Assembly (NCBI GenBank): GCA_016081115.2
Contig: JABTTQ020000186.1
Coordinates: forward strand, 62,001 to 126,000
From: Rehmannia glutinosa
Lineage: Eukaryota; Streptophyta; Magnoliopsida; Lamiales; Orobanchaceae
Length of the DNA stretch: 64,000 nucleotides
Direction: 5' to 3'
Shown: positions 1 to 10,456 of the stretch, piece by piece
Position numbering within the stretch: the stretch's first letter is position 1
How the letters are laid out: each line of letters opens with the position of its first letter
Made by a program: the position numbers and the translations under genes
Notes under the pieces: generated by a model
Database searches by the model: none
What the model saw: only the letters and a program-made list of their open reading frames with translations
Told to the model about the DNA's origin: nothing

Positions 1-831
1 AAAACGTGGGATGAACTACTCGAAACAATCGATGAGGAAGGAGAAACCGAACACGGTCTCATGGCCATAGACGATGAAAACAATGAGGTACACTCTAATT
101 CTTCTACTTCCTCCATAGTTGATGACTTGCAATGTGATTTTGATGAATTGCAAATTGAGTTTCAAAATTTAATTGTTAAATACAAATATTTGAAAAAGGA
201 GCATAAGGAGCTTAAGGTTGAAAAAGAAAAATTATTTACCTCTTATGAATCTCTAGACAAAGCTCATGCTCTTACTCTTACTAGAGTTCACTCTCTTGAA
301 ACCGAAAAGGAATCGCTCACAAAAGATATTGAATGTTTGAAAAATGATGTGCATCGTTTCAACATAAGCACGGATAAAGTCACAAATATTTTAGATGCAC
401 AAAGAGGTGAGCATTCCAAATTGGGACTTGGTTATAAGCCATTTCAAAGTGTTTTTAAGAAAAATAACCAAGGTCCGACTTTTGTACGTGCTAATAGTTA
501 TAATACTCCAACATGTTTTTATTATGGCAAAGTTGGACATTATGCTAATAATTGCAAATTGAGAAATAGCTCTAGATATGTTTGGAGACCCAAATGTCTC
601 AAGACTAACCCTCATGGACCCCAAAATTATAGGGTACCTAAAAGAAATTCTTTGGTAGGTAATAGGGGCTATAACAACAATGGAAGATTCAAAATGGCTC
701 GTGGACATCGGATGTTCACGCCATATGACCGTGAGGAGAGAACTTTTTACAAACATCGAGCTCTTAGAAGAGGGTATGGTCATGTTCGGCAATGGGAAAG
801 GAAAAATTCTTGGAAATGGAGAAATTGGTAA
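1..831 (+). pseudogene. gag: Gag of family B copia element, C-terminal part
   Basis: Structural capsid protein that packages the element RNA. The frame is open from the window edge; the methionine at 61 is internal. A coiled-coil-like charged stretch lies at about 130-410. A CCHC zinc knuckle follows at 514-555, but its second cysteine is tyrosine (TGT to TAT), which should weaken RNA binding. A basic tail follows. The protease begins in another frame at about 680, so gag and pol overlap by about 150 bp out of frame. Whether this is programmed frameshifting or damage cannot be told from one copy; an indel in a once continuous gag-pol frame is simplest. The other strand of 391-792 is open but is only a shadow. 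Confidence 0.85.
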
Positions 832-2431
832 CTCTTCTTTCTCTCTTAGTAATGTTCTTTTAGTAGAAGGGCTTAAGTTTAATTTGATAAGTGTTAGCCA
901 ACTTTGTGATTCAAATTATAATGTTTTCTTCAATAAAGAAAAATGCCTTATACTTAAAAATGGTGAAATTATTTGTGAAGCAAATAGAAAAGACAATCTT
1001 TACAAAATTTGTACAAGTGATTTGGTTAGTCAAAATATTTCTTGTTTAGTCGCCAATAATGATTTAACTAGTTTATGGCATAGGCGACTTGGACATGTTG
1101 GATACAAGAATTTGAAAAATATTTACAAAAACCAACATGTGAAAGGACTACCCAAATTGAATTTTGAAAATCTTGGCTTATGTGACACTTGTCAAAAAAA
1201 CAAATTAGTTAAAAGTAGTTTTAAGCCCAAAAATGAAATTTCCACAACCAAACCCCTACAATTGCTTCACCTTGATTTGTATAGGGATATTGGTACGACA
1301 AGTCTAAGTGAAAAACATTGCACTTTCGTTATTGTCGATGATTTTTCTAGATATACTTGGGCTCTTTTTCTTACCAATAAAAGCGATGCCGTTAATGAGT
1401 TTGTTAAGTTGTGTAGACTTATTGAAAATGAAAAGGAAGACACTATTAAGTCTATTCGAAGTGATCGTGGTGGAGAATTTGATGGTGAATTTAGAGTCTT
1501 TTGTGAAACCAAAGGATATGCTCATAATTTTTCGGCTCCAAGGACACCTCAACAAAATGGAGTAGCCGAAAGGAAAAATCGGACACTACAAGAGATGAGT
1601 CGGTCCATGCTCAATGAATTTTCACTTCCAAAATATTTTTGGGCCGAAGCCGTAAGTACCGCTTGCTATGTCATTAATCGAGTTTATATTCGTCCTAAAA
1701 TGAATAAAACTCCATATGAGCTTTGGAAAGATAGAACTCCAAATATTAGTTATTTCAAGATATTTGGTTGTAAATGCTTTATTTTGAATACCAAGGATCA
1801 ATTGGACAAACTTGATCCTAAGGCCGATGAAGGGATATTCATGGGATATTCAACAAAAAGCAAAGCATATCGGGTTTACAATAAGACTAGTGGAGTTGTT
1901 GAAGAATCCATCCATGTCAAATTTAATGAAGCTTCGGGTGTTGAAAGAATACCTAATGATGAAAGTGATGAAGAGGATATTATTGAACAAATTGTTCAAG
2001 TTAATGATCAACCGTCTACATCAAATGATCAACCGTCCACTTCAAATGGCCCTCAAGAAGATAGAGGTGATACCTCGGATCTTCCCGTTGCATTGAAATT
2101 TAAGGGAGATCACCCAAAAGATCTTATTATTGGTGATCCCCTTGACAAAGTGATGACCCGGAGAAAATTTGCCGAGAAGGCTCTTATTTCTCAAAAAGAG
2201 CCTAAGAATGCTAAGGAGGCCATTGAGGATGAGGATTGGTTCATAGAGATGCAAGAGGAGTTAAATCAATTTAAAAGAAATGATGTATGGGAATTGGTAC
2301 CTTGTCCTCCATCTCAAACTATTATTGGTACAAAATGGGTATTCCGGAACAAACTTGATGATCAAGGCAACATTGTTCGAAATAAGGCAAGGTTAGTACC
2401 TCAAGGGTATTTGTCAAGAAGAAGGTATTGA
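680..2431 (+). pseudogene. pol: Protease and integrase of family B pol, start of RT
   Basis: 583 codons in one frame. The aspartic protease active site reads VDIGCSRHMT, where copia elements normally have D-S/T-G. The change to isoleucine fits one C-to-T step, and the protease is probably dead. GAG-pre-integrase and the HHCC zinc domain follow (LWHRRLGH near 1074, CDTCQ near 1181). The integrase core has D in LDLYRD near 1275, D in RSDRGGEF near 1459 and E in NGVAERKNRT near 1557, so the DDE triad is kept. A short in-frame tandem repeat (NDQPSTS, twice) sits near 2003-2047. The RT start (GTKWVFRNK) follows until a frameshift near 2405 ends the frame. Confidence 0.9.
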
Positions 2432-3700
2432 CTATGATGAAACTTTTGCACCCGTAGCACGTTTAGAAGCTATTCGTATTTTACTTGCCTATTCTTGTTT
2501 TAAGAATTTCAAACTTTACCAAATGGATGTTAAATCCACTTTCCTAAATGGTATTATTCAAGAAGAAGTCTATGTAAAACAACCTCCGGGGTTTGAAAAT
2601 TTTTCTAGGCCTAATGATGTTTATAAACTAAAAAAATCCTTGTATGGTTTAAAGCAAGCACCCCGTGCATGGTACGATAGACTTAGCTCTTTATTTTTTG
2701 CAAAATGGCTTTATAAGGGGTAAAGTTGATACAACTCTCTTTCTTTTTGAAAAAGGGCAAGATTGCTTACTTGTGCAAATTTATGTTGATGATATTATCT
2801 TTGGTGCTACTAATGATTCTTTGTGCAAGAAATTCTCTAAATTGATGCAAGGTGAATTTGAAATGAGTATGATGGGGGAGCTCAACTTCTTTCTTGGACT
2901 CCAAATTAAGCAATGCCAAGAAAGCATATACATTTCTCAATCTAAATATACAAAAGAACTTTTGAAAAAGTTCGGCATTGAAGAAGGAAGAACCGTTTCT
3001 ACTCCCATGGCAACAAATATCAAAATTGACAAAGATGAAAAAGGCAAGTCCGTGGATGAATCAAAGTATCGAGGTATGATTGGTAGTTTACTTTATTTAA
3101 CCGCTAGTAGACTGGACATTCTTCATGCCGTATGCCTATGCGCTCGTTTTCAAAGCAATCCCAAAGAATCTCATATGAGTACCGTTAAAAGGATTTTTCG
3201 ATATTTGAAAGGCACTATTCAATATGGTCTATTTTATCCAAAGAATGAAAATTTTTCTCTTAAAGGTTATAGTGATTCGGATTATGCGGGAAATATTGAT
3301 GATTGGAAAAGTACTTTCGGACATGTCAATTTTTAGGCGATTGCCTAGTTTCTTGGTTTTCAAAGAAGCAAAAGCGTGTTTCCTTTCAACGGCGGCCGAA
3401 TATATTTCCGCCGCCTTTTGTTGTACACAACTTCTTTGGATGAAACAAACCTTAGCGGATTTCAAATGCTCTTTTGAAAACGTACCTATCTTTTGTGATA
3501 ATATATCCGCTATAAATATTGCTCAAAATCCGGTTCATCATAACCGTACTAAACATATTGAGATTCGACATCATTTTCTAAGAGATTGTGTTTCAAAACG
3601 AAAAATTGAGATATCTTTTGTACCATCTCAAGATCAATTAGCGGACATTTTTACTAAACCGCTATCTTCCGAGACTTTTGCATCGATACGAGCTCGGTAA
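2410..3700 (+). pseudogene. pol: Reverse transcriptase and RNase H of family B pol
   Basis: Continues pol after the frameshift at about 2405, with further shifts near 2700 and 3325. The RT motifs are well kept: YQMDVKSTFLNG at about 2518, LYGLKQAPRAWYDRL at about 2641, and the catalytic YVDD at 2782-2793. RNase H follows with SDSDYAG near 3274, an AEY-type site near 3398 and the conserved NRTKHIEIRHHFLRD block near 3541. The frame ends at 3700 after ADIFTKPL. The RNase H tail resembles Sirevirus sequences. Three frameshifts make this copy unable to produce RT unless supplied in trans. Confidence 0.9.
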
Positions 3701-4901
3701 GGCATAATGCATATTGAATGAGACTTACGTTTGCATTTTGCATATTTTTGAAACTTAGGGGCGAAAAATCGGATTTTTGGTTGAAAATTCGGATTTCATC
3801 AAATGTCAAGACAGTGGGCTAAACAGGTTGAGGGCAACCGGTCGCCCTCAACGTCGACCGGTCTCCCTAAGCCTAAGTTTGGATTAAAACCGTTCTGTCT
3901 TCAGCATTCTTCATTTTAACTTATTTTGGCCATTTTTCGTCCCCTTTGTCAAATTCACACAAATTTCACTCAAAATTTGTTTTCATGCATTCAAATCACA
4001 ACTTGTACCTTATATAGCATGTTTATCATCATCATGGCTCATCTTTTCCGATCAAATGGTAAGAATTTTTCTTCATTTGCTCAATTGGGTTGAACCCTTG
4101 AGTTTATGGCCTTCTTGTATATTTCTTGATATTTTTCGCATATGATCTTGATGAGCTTAATTATTATGTTGTATTGTATGATGTTTGATGTGAATTGGTG
4201 ATGAATTTTTTTGGCTTGAATCATTTACAAGGGCTATATACAACTTCTTTTAATTTTCACGCCCACAAAGTGTTCGATGAAATGTCACAATGAAAATCTC
4301 AACTTCTACATGAGTCTCTTGCTTCCAAATGTCTTCAATACTTATTGAGATCATGTTTTGGCAAATAAAATGAGCGTATGAACTCTTCATGACACATTTC
4401 TCCCATTTTCCTTGGATTTTTAACTATAAATTGCTCAACGGTTGATAAACCGTCTCTTTTGCGCACTTTGATATAATTGTATGATGTGTTTATCATCCTA
4501 ACATTCTTTTTGATGATTTCAAAGGGGGAGAAACAGGAAATTGACTTGTTAGCCCAAAGAAGCTAATAAAAGCTCGCAATAAAAGCTATAAGCTATGGCT
4601 TCCTAAAGCCAAGAATACCTAGTCCATGGCTTGTATTATGGACTCAATTGCAAAAGATTATAAGCATTGTGACAGGGGGAGCTTCTTAGCTTATGATGTT
4701 CTTATGCATCTTATATAAGCTTGTTATAGCTTGTGCTTCTAGCTTATGAAATATCTCGTGTTGATATGCTCATAGATAGGGGGAGCTTTGTATGAAATAT
4801 TTTTAACGGATACTTCACTCGTAAAACCGTAAAATTTATTTGGTTTCAAAATCGTCCTCGAGAAAATTGTTTTGGTTTGTAATCATCAAAAAGGGGGAGT
4901 T
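3701..4901 (+). other. 3' non-coding tail of family B with intron-like start and several polypurine tracts
   Basis: 1.2 kb without a credible ORF between RNase H and the 3' LTR. Two ACCGGT palindrome cores occur at 3837 and 3855. A short exon-like stretch, ATG at 4034, meets a good 5' splice site (GTAAG) at 4059. At 4261-4296 the sequence reads AHKVFDEMSQ then stop, a PPR-protein-like motif. GGGGGAG tracts occur at 4521-4530, 4671-4681, 4776-4785 and 4888-4899. An AGCT-rich low-complexity stretch spans about 4550-4760. Family A and Athila carry a third ORF in this position; here it appears to be absent. Confidence 0.75.
4888..4899 (+). promoter_or_regulatory. Polypurine tract of family B
   Basis: AAAAAGGGGGAG two bases before the 3' LTR start. 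It is the expected primer for plus-strand DNA synthesis. Three similar tracts lie upstream within 370 bp. Confidence 0.85.
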
Positions 4902-6171
4902 TGTTAGATAAATGTTTTTATCATGATTTTGATGATTTTGTTCGATTTTGTTCAATTGAGTTTTTAAACCAAAACAATGTCCCTAAATGTTGTCTAAATA
5001 CTTCCGACCGTCTTAAAATATTTTTACTATTTTTTAGAGTATTTTTTGGAGTTTATTTTCGATAAAAAATTGGACAACACATTTGTTTCAGGCTCGACCG
5101 GTCGCCCTATAGGGCAACCCGTACATGAGTTGAGTATTGAAACAGAAAATGGGACGTAAGAAAAATGAGGGAGGGCAACCGATCGACCAGGTGGTCGACC
5201 GGTGAGGGCGACCGGTCGACCCTTGGGCGACCGGTACCTGGGAGCATCCCTTTTGGTTCAGTCTTCTCTGTTTCGTATTTTCTTCAACCCCAACCGGACA
5301 TAGTCAAGGGCGACCGGTCGCACCCCCCTCCGACCGGTCTCCCTGTGTAAAATTTGTTGAAATTTAATTTCAATCTTATCTCTGCGCGACCGGTCGCACC
5401 CCTTGTTTATCAGCAAACCATTCGTTGCATTTTAGACGCTTTTTTTCCTATTTTGTGGGATTGATTTCTAACAATTCTATTGATGATTTTAAATGGTTTT
5501 TTTTGCAGCAAATCACTCCCCAAGGAGGAGCCTATGTCGGAAATGAAAGCAAGTCCTCTCCTATAAATAGAGGCTTCATTCAAGCAACAATATATAACAC
5601 TCCATACAAGCAAAGAGCAAACAAGCAAACACTTTCATATATCTTGTTGTATTAGCCTTAGCACTTTCACTTGCACAATTTTGAGGTCTAGGCTTTCAAT
5701 TCTCGATTACACTTGTACTCATATTGTATCAATCATTATTGAGTTGTAATCTTGATTTTGGTCATCATTCAACACAAGGCATCCTTGTGAGTATTCTTGT
5801 GGTAAGAATACACTTGGGTGATCTAGGTGATAGGTGTTTGAAAGTTGTGGTAATCTTCAAAGGTGTTGTAAGAGGATTGTGGTAATCCTCAAGGTGGTGT
5901 AAGAGGGTTGTGGTAATCCTCAAGGTGTTGTATTAATTTTTGGTAAATTAATAAAATCTTTTTTCTTTTTGAAATCCATCCCGGATATACTGGGGTGGTA
6001 GTAAATTAGGCCCTAGGTGGGTTGAACTACTATAAATCAAAGTGTGCTATTTACTTTCCGCACTTAGCATTTCATCTTTGCCTGAGTTTTACGAAAAAGA
6101 GGGCAAAATCTGAAAAACCGGGATAATCTATTTACCCTCCCTCTAGATTATAGTAGCCACTTGGACTAACA
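4902..6171 (+). repeat. 3' LTR of family B
   Basis: 1270 bp, starting TGTTAG directly after the polypurine tract and ending CTAACA, a perfect 6 bp terminal inverted repeat. The first 500 bp holds seven CGACCGGT sites (5095, 5196, 5209, 5228, 5311, 5331, 5387), several as the full palindrome CGACCGGTCG, in otherwise AT-rich DNA. A short imperfect tandem repeat built on 'ggtaatcctcaaggtgttgt' spans about 5847-5935. Open frames here (for example 5165-5350 and 5425-5655) have no recognisable product. Confidence 0.9.
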
Positions 6172-7759
6172 CCTGGGTGCATATGTGTGCTGATGATAGC
6201 TCTTTTGCCTTTGGAATGACCTTTGCCGAGTTCTAGGTCTTTGCCATTTTGGCATGTATTCCATAGGTCTTTGCTGATATTTCACATTATTCCAATCAGC
6301 TTGACTTGGGTAGTTTCTACCATTCCCATCATTTGTGTTCCTTTGATAGAACTTCTGGGGATTCTGGTAGCTCTGTTTCTTCTTCACAGAGTACTTCCTA
6401 TTTGGAGTTTTTGAGGAACTTTCTTTGGATTTCTTCTCACTGCCCTCTCAAAGATACTCAATCGGGCCGTTTTTCCTTTTCCTTTATATCCAAGGCCAGT
6501 TTGTTTGTGATTGTGCTTTGGAGTGAATGTGAGTGCAACATTTGTTGTCTTGGGTTTTTGAGATGCTTCATTACTTGAAGATCCTTTTTCCAAGATCACT
6601 CTGGGAGTTTGACTGTGCACAAGGGAATTGAATCCTATGCCTGTCTTGTCTCCACAATCTTTTTGGCTCATGATAAGGTCATCCAATGATTTAGATGCCT
6701 TTGTGAATGAATCAATCACATTTTTGAGATCATTTTCTCTCTTTTCTATAGTAGCTATCTCTGCTATTAGTTTAGCATTCTCAGCCTTCAGCTCTTTGTT
6801 CTCATCGGCTATGTGACTTAGAGTACTCGGCTCCTTAGTTTTGTGAGTTTTGGCTTTTGAAATTTGTTTGTTTTCCTCATTTAATAGTGTGTGTGAGGAT
6901 TTAATGTGCTCAAAGTCTTTCATCATTTTGCCTAATGAATTATAAAGATCAGTGGGTGATGAAGTGTGTGTGTCATAATAACTATCACTAGAATCTAAGT
7001 GAGATGAGTTAGAGTGTACCTCATTCTCTTCCCATCCTTGACTATAAGTGCAACTGTTTTGGGTATAGCTACCTCCTCTTGATCTTTTCTTCTCAACTCA
7101 AATTCAAAAGCTTTGAGGTCTGAGAATAGTTCATGATTAGATGTTTTTGATAGGTCCATTGAGTGTCTTAGAGCCATGGTCTTCATTTCCCATTCAGCTG
7201 GGAGGCTCCTTAGTATCTTCATGCACATTTCCTTTTGTATGTATTCCTTTCCAAGTGCTGAGAGCTCATTTGTAATTTCAGTGAATCTAGCATCCAGCTG
7301 ATCCATTGTCTCACCTGCAAGCATTTTAAAGTTTTCAAATTTTTGAACAACAACAGATAATTTGTTTTCCTTAATTTGCTCAGATCTTTCACAAATTAAA
7401 ATTAATTTATCCCCATTTCTTTGGTGTCTTGCAAGATTTGACTTTGTTGAACATGGCTTTGTCAAAGTCTTGTAAAGTATATCCTTGGCCACATTGTCTA
7501 GGTTGTATCTTTTCTGTCATCATTTGTCCATTCGGCTCTTGGTTTTCAACCATTGGTCTAGGTCAGGAGCAACCTCTTCTCCTTCACCGTGATCGCCTCT
7601 CCTTGCATTGTGTTCACCTTCATTATTTGCGGTGGCCCATCCTCTATCACTATCCACATCTCATCATGTAAAGTCGATTGATGAGCTGCGCATACGTATT
7701 TTCCGATCATCAAATTCTTCAATGGTGAACATAGGAATGCGTGTCAAATTTGCTTCCAT
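6172..7759 (-). pseudogene. gag: Gag of family A copy A1, internally deleted and cut by family B
   Basis: The start codon is at 7759 (MEANLTRIPMFTIEEF...). The copia-type gag domain (UBN2-like: KENKLSVVVQKFENFK, then MALRHSMDLSKTSNHELFSDLKAFEF) spans about 7490-7060. After VKDGKR the sequence jumps to the serine/aspartate-rich segment near 7020. The roughly 0.5 kb that encodes the CCHC zinc knuckle in copies A2 and A3 is missing. A coiled-coil region follows (about 6926-6640), then a basic, glutamine-rich tail to 6172. Several frame changes occur. The protein would be the capsid precursor; this copy is non-functional. Confidence 0.85.
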
Positions 7760-7876
7760 GATAATAACTTTTTTGTTTAAAAATGGCTTTTGAAAGAACA
7801 AGTGTTAAAAACTTCTTTGAAAGATTGGAGATCTAGTTCAAGTAACTGGGCATGCGGAAGGCTCAATGAACCAACC

Positions 7877-7888
7877 GCTATGATACCA
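7877..7888 (-). promoter_or_regulatory. Primer binding site of A1 (initiator tRNA-Met type)
   Basis: The minus strand reads TGGTATCATAGC, two bases after the LTR end. It is one step from the TGGTATCAGAGC-type site, complementary to initiator methionine tRNA, that primes most copia elements. Confidence 0.8.
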
Positions 7889-7890
7889 CT

Positions 7891-9471
7891 TATAGGTCCC
7901 AAGGGGTGTGCGTAAGGTTTAGAAGGGGTTGAATAAACCTTACCAACTTTTTCAATTTTAGTCGTTTTAAAATAAGACAGAGTTAAGTACACAACTAAGT
8001 CCTAGAGGGACAACTAGGTTAGTTAACCAGCAGAGTTAGCCACTCAACAGACTCGATTGAGCTGTTGATAGAATAACTCATTTGTTTAGTCTAAACCTTA
8101 ACTTGGCATTGTGATGAGATTTTTATTGAGAAGACTTAACACCCTTGAATTTGGCTTAAGTTTGTTTTAACACTTGGTTTTAGCACTTTGTTAATTATCG
8201 GTTGGATAGCAAATTATCACAGATATAAGATGATATGCGAGAAATTAAATCTTTGAAATGTAAATGACATAATAATTTTTATAGAGGTTCGAAGATGGGG
8301 TAATTCTTCTATTCATCTCTTCTCCAACTCCTGGAGGAATCCACTAAGTATTGATCGAGTACACAGAGTGGTTATCACCCGGATACAAGTCTTGATCACA
8401 CAACCGACTTGATCCTTTGGGACTCGATCTGGAGATGCCTTGGTCACACGGTGGCTTCTCGTCGACTCGCCTTCTTCACAGGGCGGCTGCTTTGCTACTT
8501 GACTCACTTGCTCAAGTTTCTTGGATTAGATCACGAAGCCCTCCAATAACTTGAGTCCAGTTCGACCTTGAACCTTTCTACAATCCTCCTTGGAATGTAG
8601 ACCCCTTTTGATTCTTCAAAAGTTTCCTCTTCAACAGTTTGAAGTTATCTTTCCTTCACAGCTTGGTGTTGGATTGATTTCCTTCGAAATTTAGGCTTGA
8701 GGATTCGCTTGAATAACTTGAGAATATTTTGCGGTTCTGAGTTCAAATAATAGCTTGAATGTTCGTGGTTCAGGTTGTCAAGGTAACCCTTTCTCAAAGT
8801 GATTCCTCAGCCTTTTATAGTGAACTTTCAAAAATCTGCCCGTTGAAGAGATAAGTTGATTTTCAAAAGTCACTTGTGTTCGTTGGCTTGTCTTGTTGCA
8901 GTCCTTGATGTTGACATTTACTCGTATTAAATCTCTTGCAGCTTTCTAGGTTCTGACACAAAGTGCAGTGCTTCCCATTGGTTCATTCCTTTTGCACGCT
9001 TCTAGGACTGAGCACTTTAAGACATGGCAGCATGGAAGTATTACTTGTTTAGGTAATATTCTTGACTTCTGTGCAACGGATTCTTTTCAGTTGTCTTGAC
9101 TTGACTGCAGTTCTCTAACTTCCCCTGGAGACTTCGAATCAGCTTCCAATCAATGGATGACTCATTTGTCACTTCAACTTGAGACTTGGTTTCTTGAGTT
9201 GACTTGACTGACACTTCACACAGCTGTATCCCAACTGATACTCCTTCAGTCGAGTTTTTGACTTCTCCTCCTTGCCATACTCAGCTGTTTCACGGCGGAG
9301 TCTTCATTTCAGTCTTCAGTTGACTTCTTGTATATCCAGGCAGAGCTAACTTGACTCAGCTCGTACAACCCTATCTATTACAATGAAAATTACAAGGAAA
9401 ATGGAGTGCCAACTTTCTAGTCTAAGTTTTACATGGCATTCATCAAAATCTAATAAATAAATTTCCCAACA
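7891..9471 (-). repeat. Family A LTR of copy A1 (shared LTR)
   Basis: 1581 bp. The minus strand starts TGTTGGG at 9471 and ends at 7891 as CCTATA, where the other copies have CCTACA. It aligns along its whole length with the LTRs at 17447-19031 and 54678-56234. Internal sequence flanks it on both sides (PBS/gag on the left, polypurine tract/ORF3 on the right). Confidence 0.9.
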
Positions 9472-9472
9472 A

Positions 9473-9485
9473 TTTTCCCCTTTTT
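9473..9485 (-). promoter_or_regulatory. Polypurine tract beside the A1 LTR
   Basis: The minus strand reads AAAAAGGGGAAAA immediately before the LTR start TGTTGGG. Copy A2 has the equivalent tract at 19033-19045. Confidence 0.8.
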
Positions 9486-9719
9486 GATGATGCCAAAACT
9501 TAAAACATACATACAAAATGTAGATAGCAAAGATACATACAGACAATGTAGAAACATAGAATGTATGCGTAGAATCGATCTTTTTATTGATCATAACATT
9601 CTTGTCCTTTACACAATTTGTTTACAAAGTGTATCGAGCAACATGGCATTCTATATCTACGCAAGAATATAGAAAGTGATTCTTATTCAACGTCATGTAA
9701 GACTTACATACATATGTAT

Positions 9720-10372
9720 TTACAATAGTAAAATACATGAAGAGGTGGACAAAGAACACTTCATCGCCCATTTGTCTCCTTCTTTCCTCTTTCTCTGTCG
9801 TCCTCCCCGCTTCTTTTTATCTTCCTTTCTTCTTGTTTGCTTTCTTTTCGTAGGCTCTTCCGCACTTCGTCTTTTCTCTTCCTTTCTTATCTTCGTTGAC
9901 TCTCTTCCATGGTGATCTTGTCTCTTATTGTCTTCTTCAATCCTTTTGACATACTCAAAGATTCTCCCTAGCCACTTCAGATTTGCTATGGCATCAAATC
10001 CAGCCCAATAGATCCTCATTTCTTCCCTGGATCTATGTATTCAATGTTTTTGGGTAGAGGTCTAGGTCTAAAACCTCTTTCTCTTCCTCTGGACGTGTAT
10101 TGTACTGGAGCCTTCTTCTTTCCAGCAGAGTGACCAGCAGAGTGACTGCTAGTATTCTGCTGCCTGTCAGCTTCTTCGCACAACTTGAGGCCTTTTTCCC
10201 AATACAAGTCCCAGGCTTGGGCCATGGACGTGCCTTCGAAGTATCCTTTGGATTCGAGCATTTTGAATTCATCAACTGATCTAGGCTCGTTTCCGACGTC
10301 TGAAATGGCATCAGTGTCTCTTCCTGCTGGAATGCCTCCGTATTGTTTCGGTATATCCATCACACATGCATC
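9720..10372 (-). pseudogene. C-terminal end of family A third ORF (copy A1)
   Basis: Matches the last part of the third ORF of A2 (19348-19993). The segment with YGGIPAGRDTDAISD and AQAWDLYWEKGLKLCEE lies near 10350-10190. It is followed by a lysine/arginine-rich charged helix-like tail (YVKRIEEDNKRQD and on). The N-terminal 1200 or so residues are gone, and the sequence passes near 10372 straight into an LTR stub. Frames change twice. No signal peptide or membrane segment is visible, and the function is unknown. Confidence 0.75.
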
Positions 10373-10456
10373 CATTACAAGAAAAATCGGGTGCCAAATT
10401 TCTAGTCTAAGTTTTACATGGCATTCATCAAAATCTAATAAATAAATTTCACAACA
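10373..10456 (-). repeat. Family A LTR stub (first 84 bp)
   Basis: Near copy of 9380-9471, ending CAACA at 10456, the outer LTR terminus. It begins abruptly within ORF3 sequence. It marks the original 5' boundary of A1 in the Helitron. Confidence 0.85.

Larger units (their letters stand above)
1..6171 (+). mobile_element. Ty1/copia element, Sirevirus-like (family B), 5' end outside window
   Basis: Read left to right: gag, protease, integrase, RT and RNase H (1-3700), a 1.2 kb non-coding tail with several polypurine tracts, and a 3' LTR (4902-6171). The 5' LTR and PBS lie before position 1. The copia order (integrase before RT), the repeated GGGGGAG tracts and the palindrome-rich LTR match published descriptions of Sireviruses. 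At the right edge the sequence passes directly into the gag of a minus-strand family A copy. The uninterrupted homologue near 39087 continues through this point, so this element inserted into A1. The target duplication should be cctgg (6172-6176), but its partner is outside the window. Confidence 0.9.
6172..10456 (-). mobile_element. Family A Sirevirus-like copia copy A1, rearranged (gag - LTR - ORF3 end - LTR stub)
   Basis: Read on the minus strand from 10456: the first 84 bp of an LTR, the C-terminal end of the third ORF, a polypurine tract, a complete LTR (7891-9471), PBS, and gag, which is then cut by family B at 6172. One LTR thus has a 3' junction on one side and a 5' junction on the other. 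This is the pattern expected of a tandem (LTR-internal-LTR-internal) made by recombination, with the first unit mostly deleted. The right edge cuts a Helitron exon at 10456/10457. Confidence 0.8.

Noticed and set aside
5165..5655. Open frames in the family B LTR
   Set aside because: They read through palindromes and R/U5 sequence; no domain and no conserved start.
9346..9672. ORFs around the A1 LTR border
   Set aside because: They cross the LTR/polypurine junction and match no protein; the same stretch in A2 (19044-19280) has another reading.
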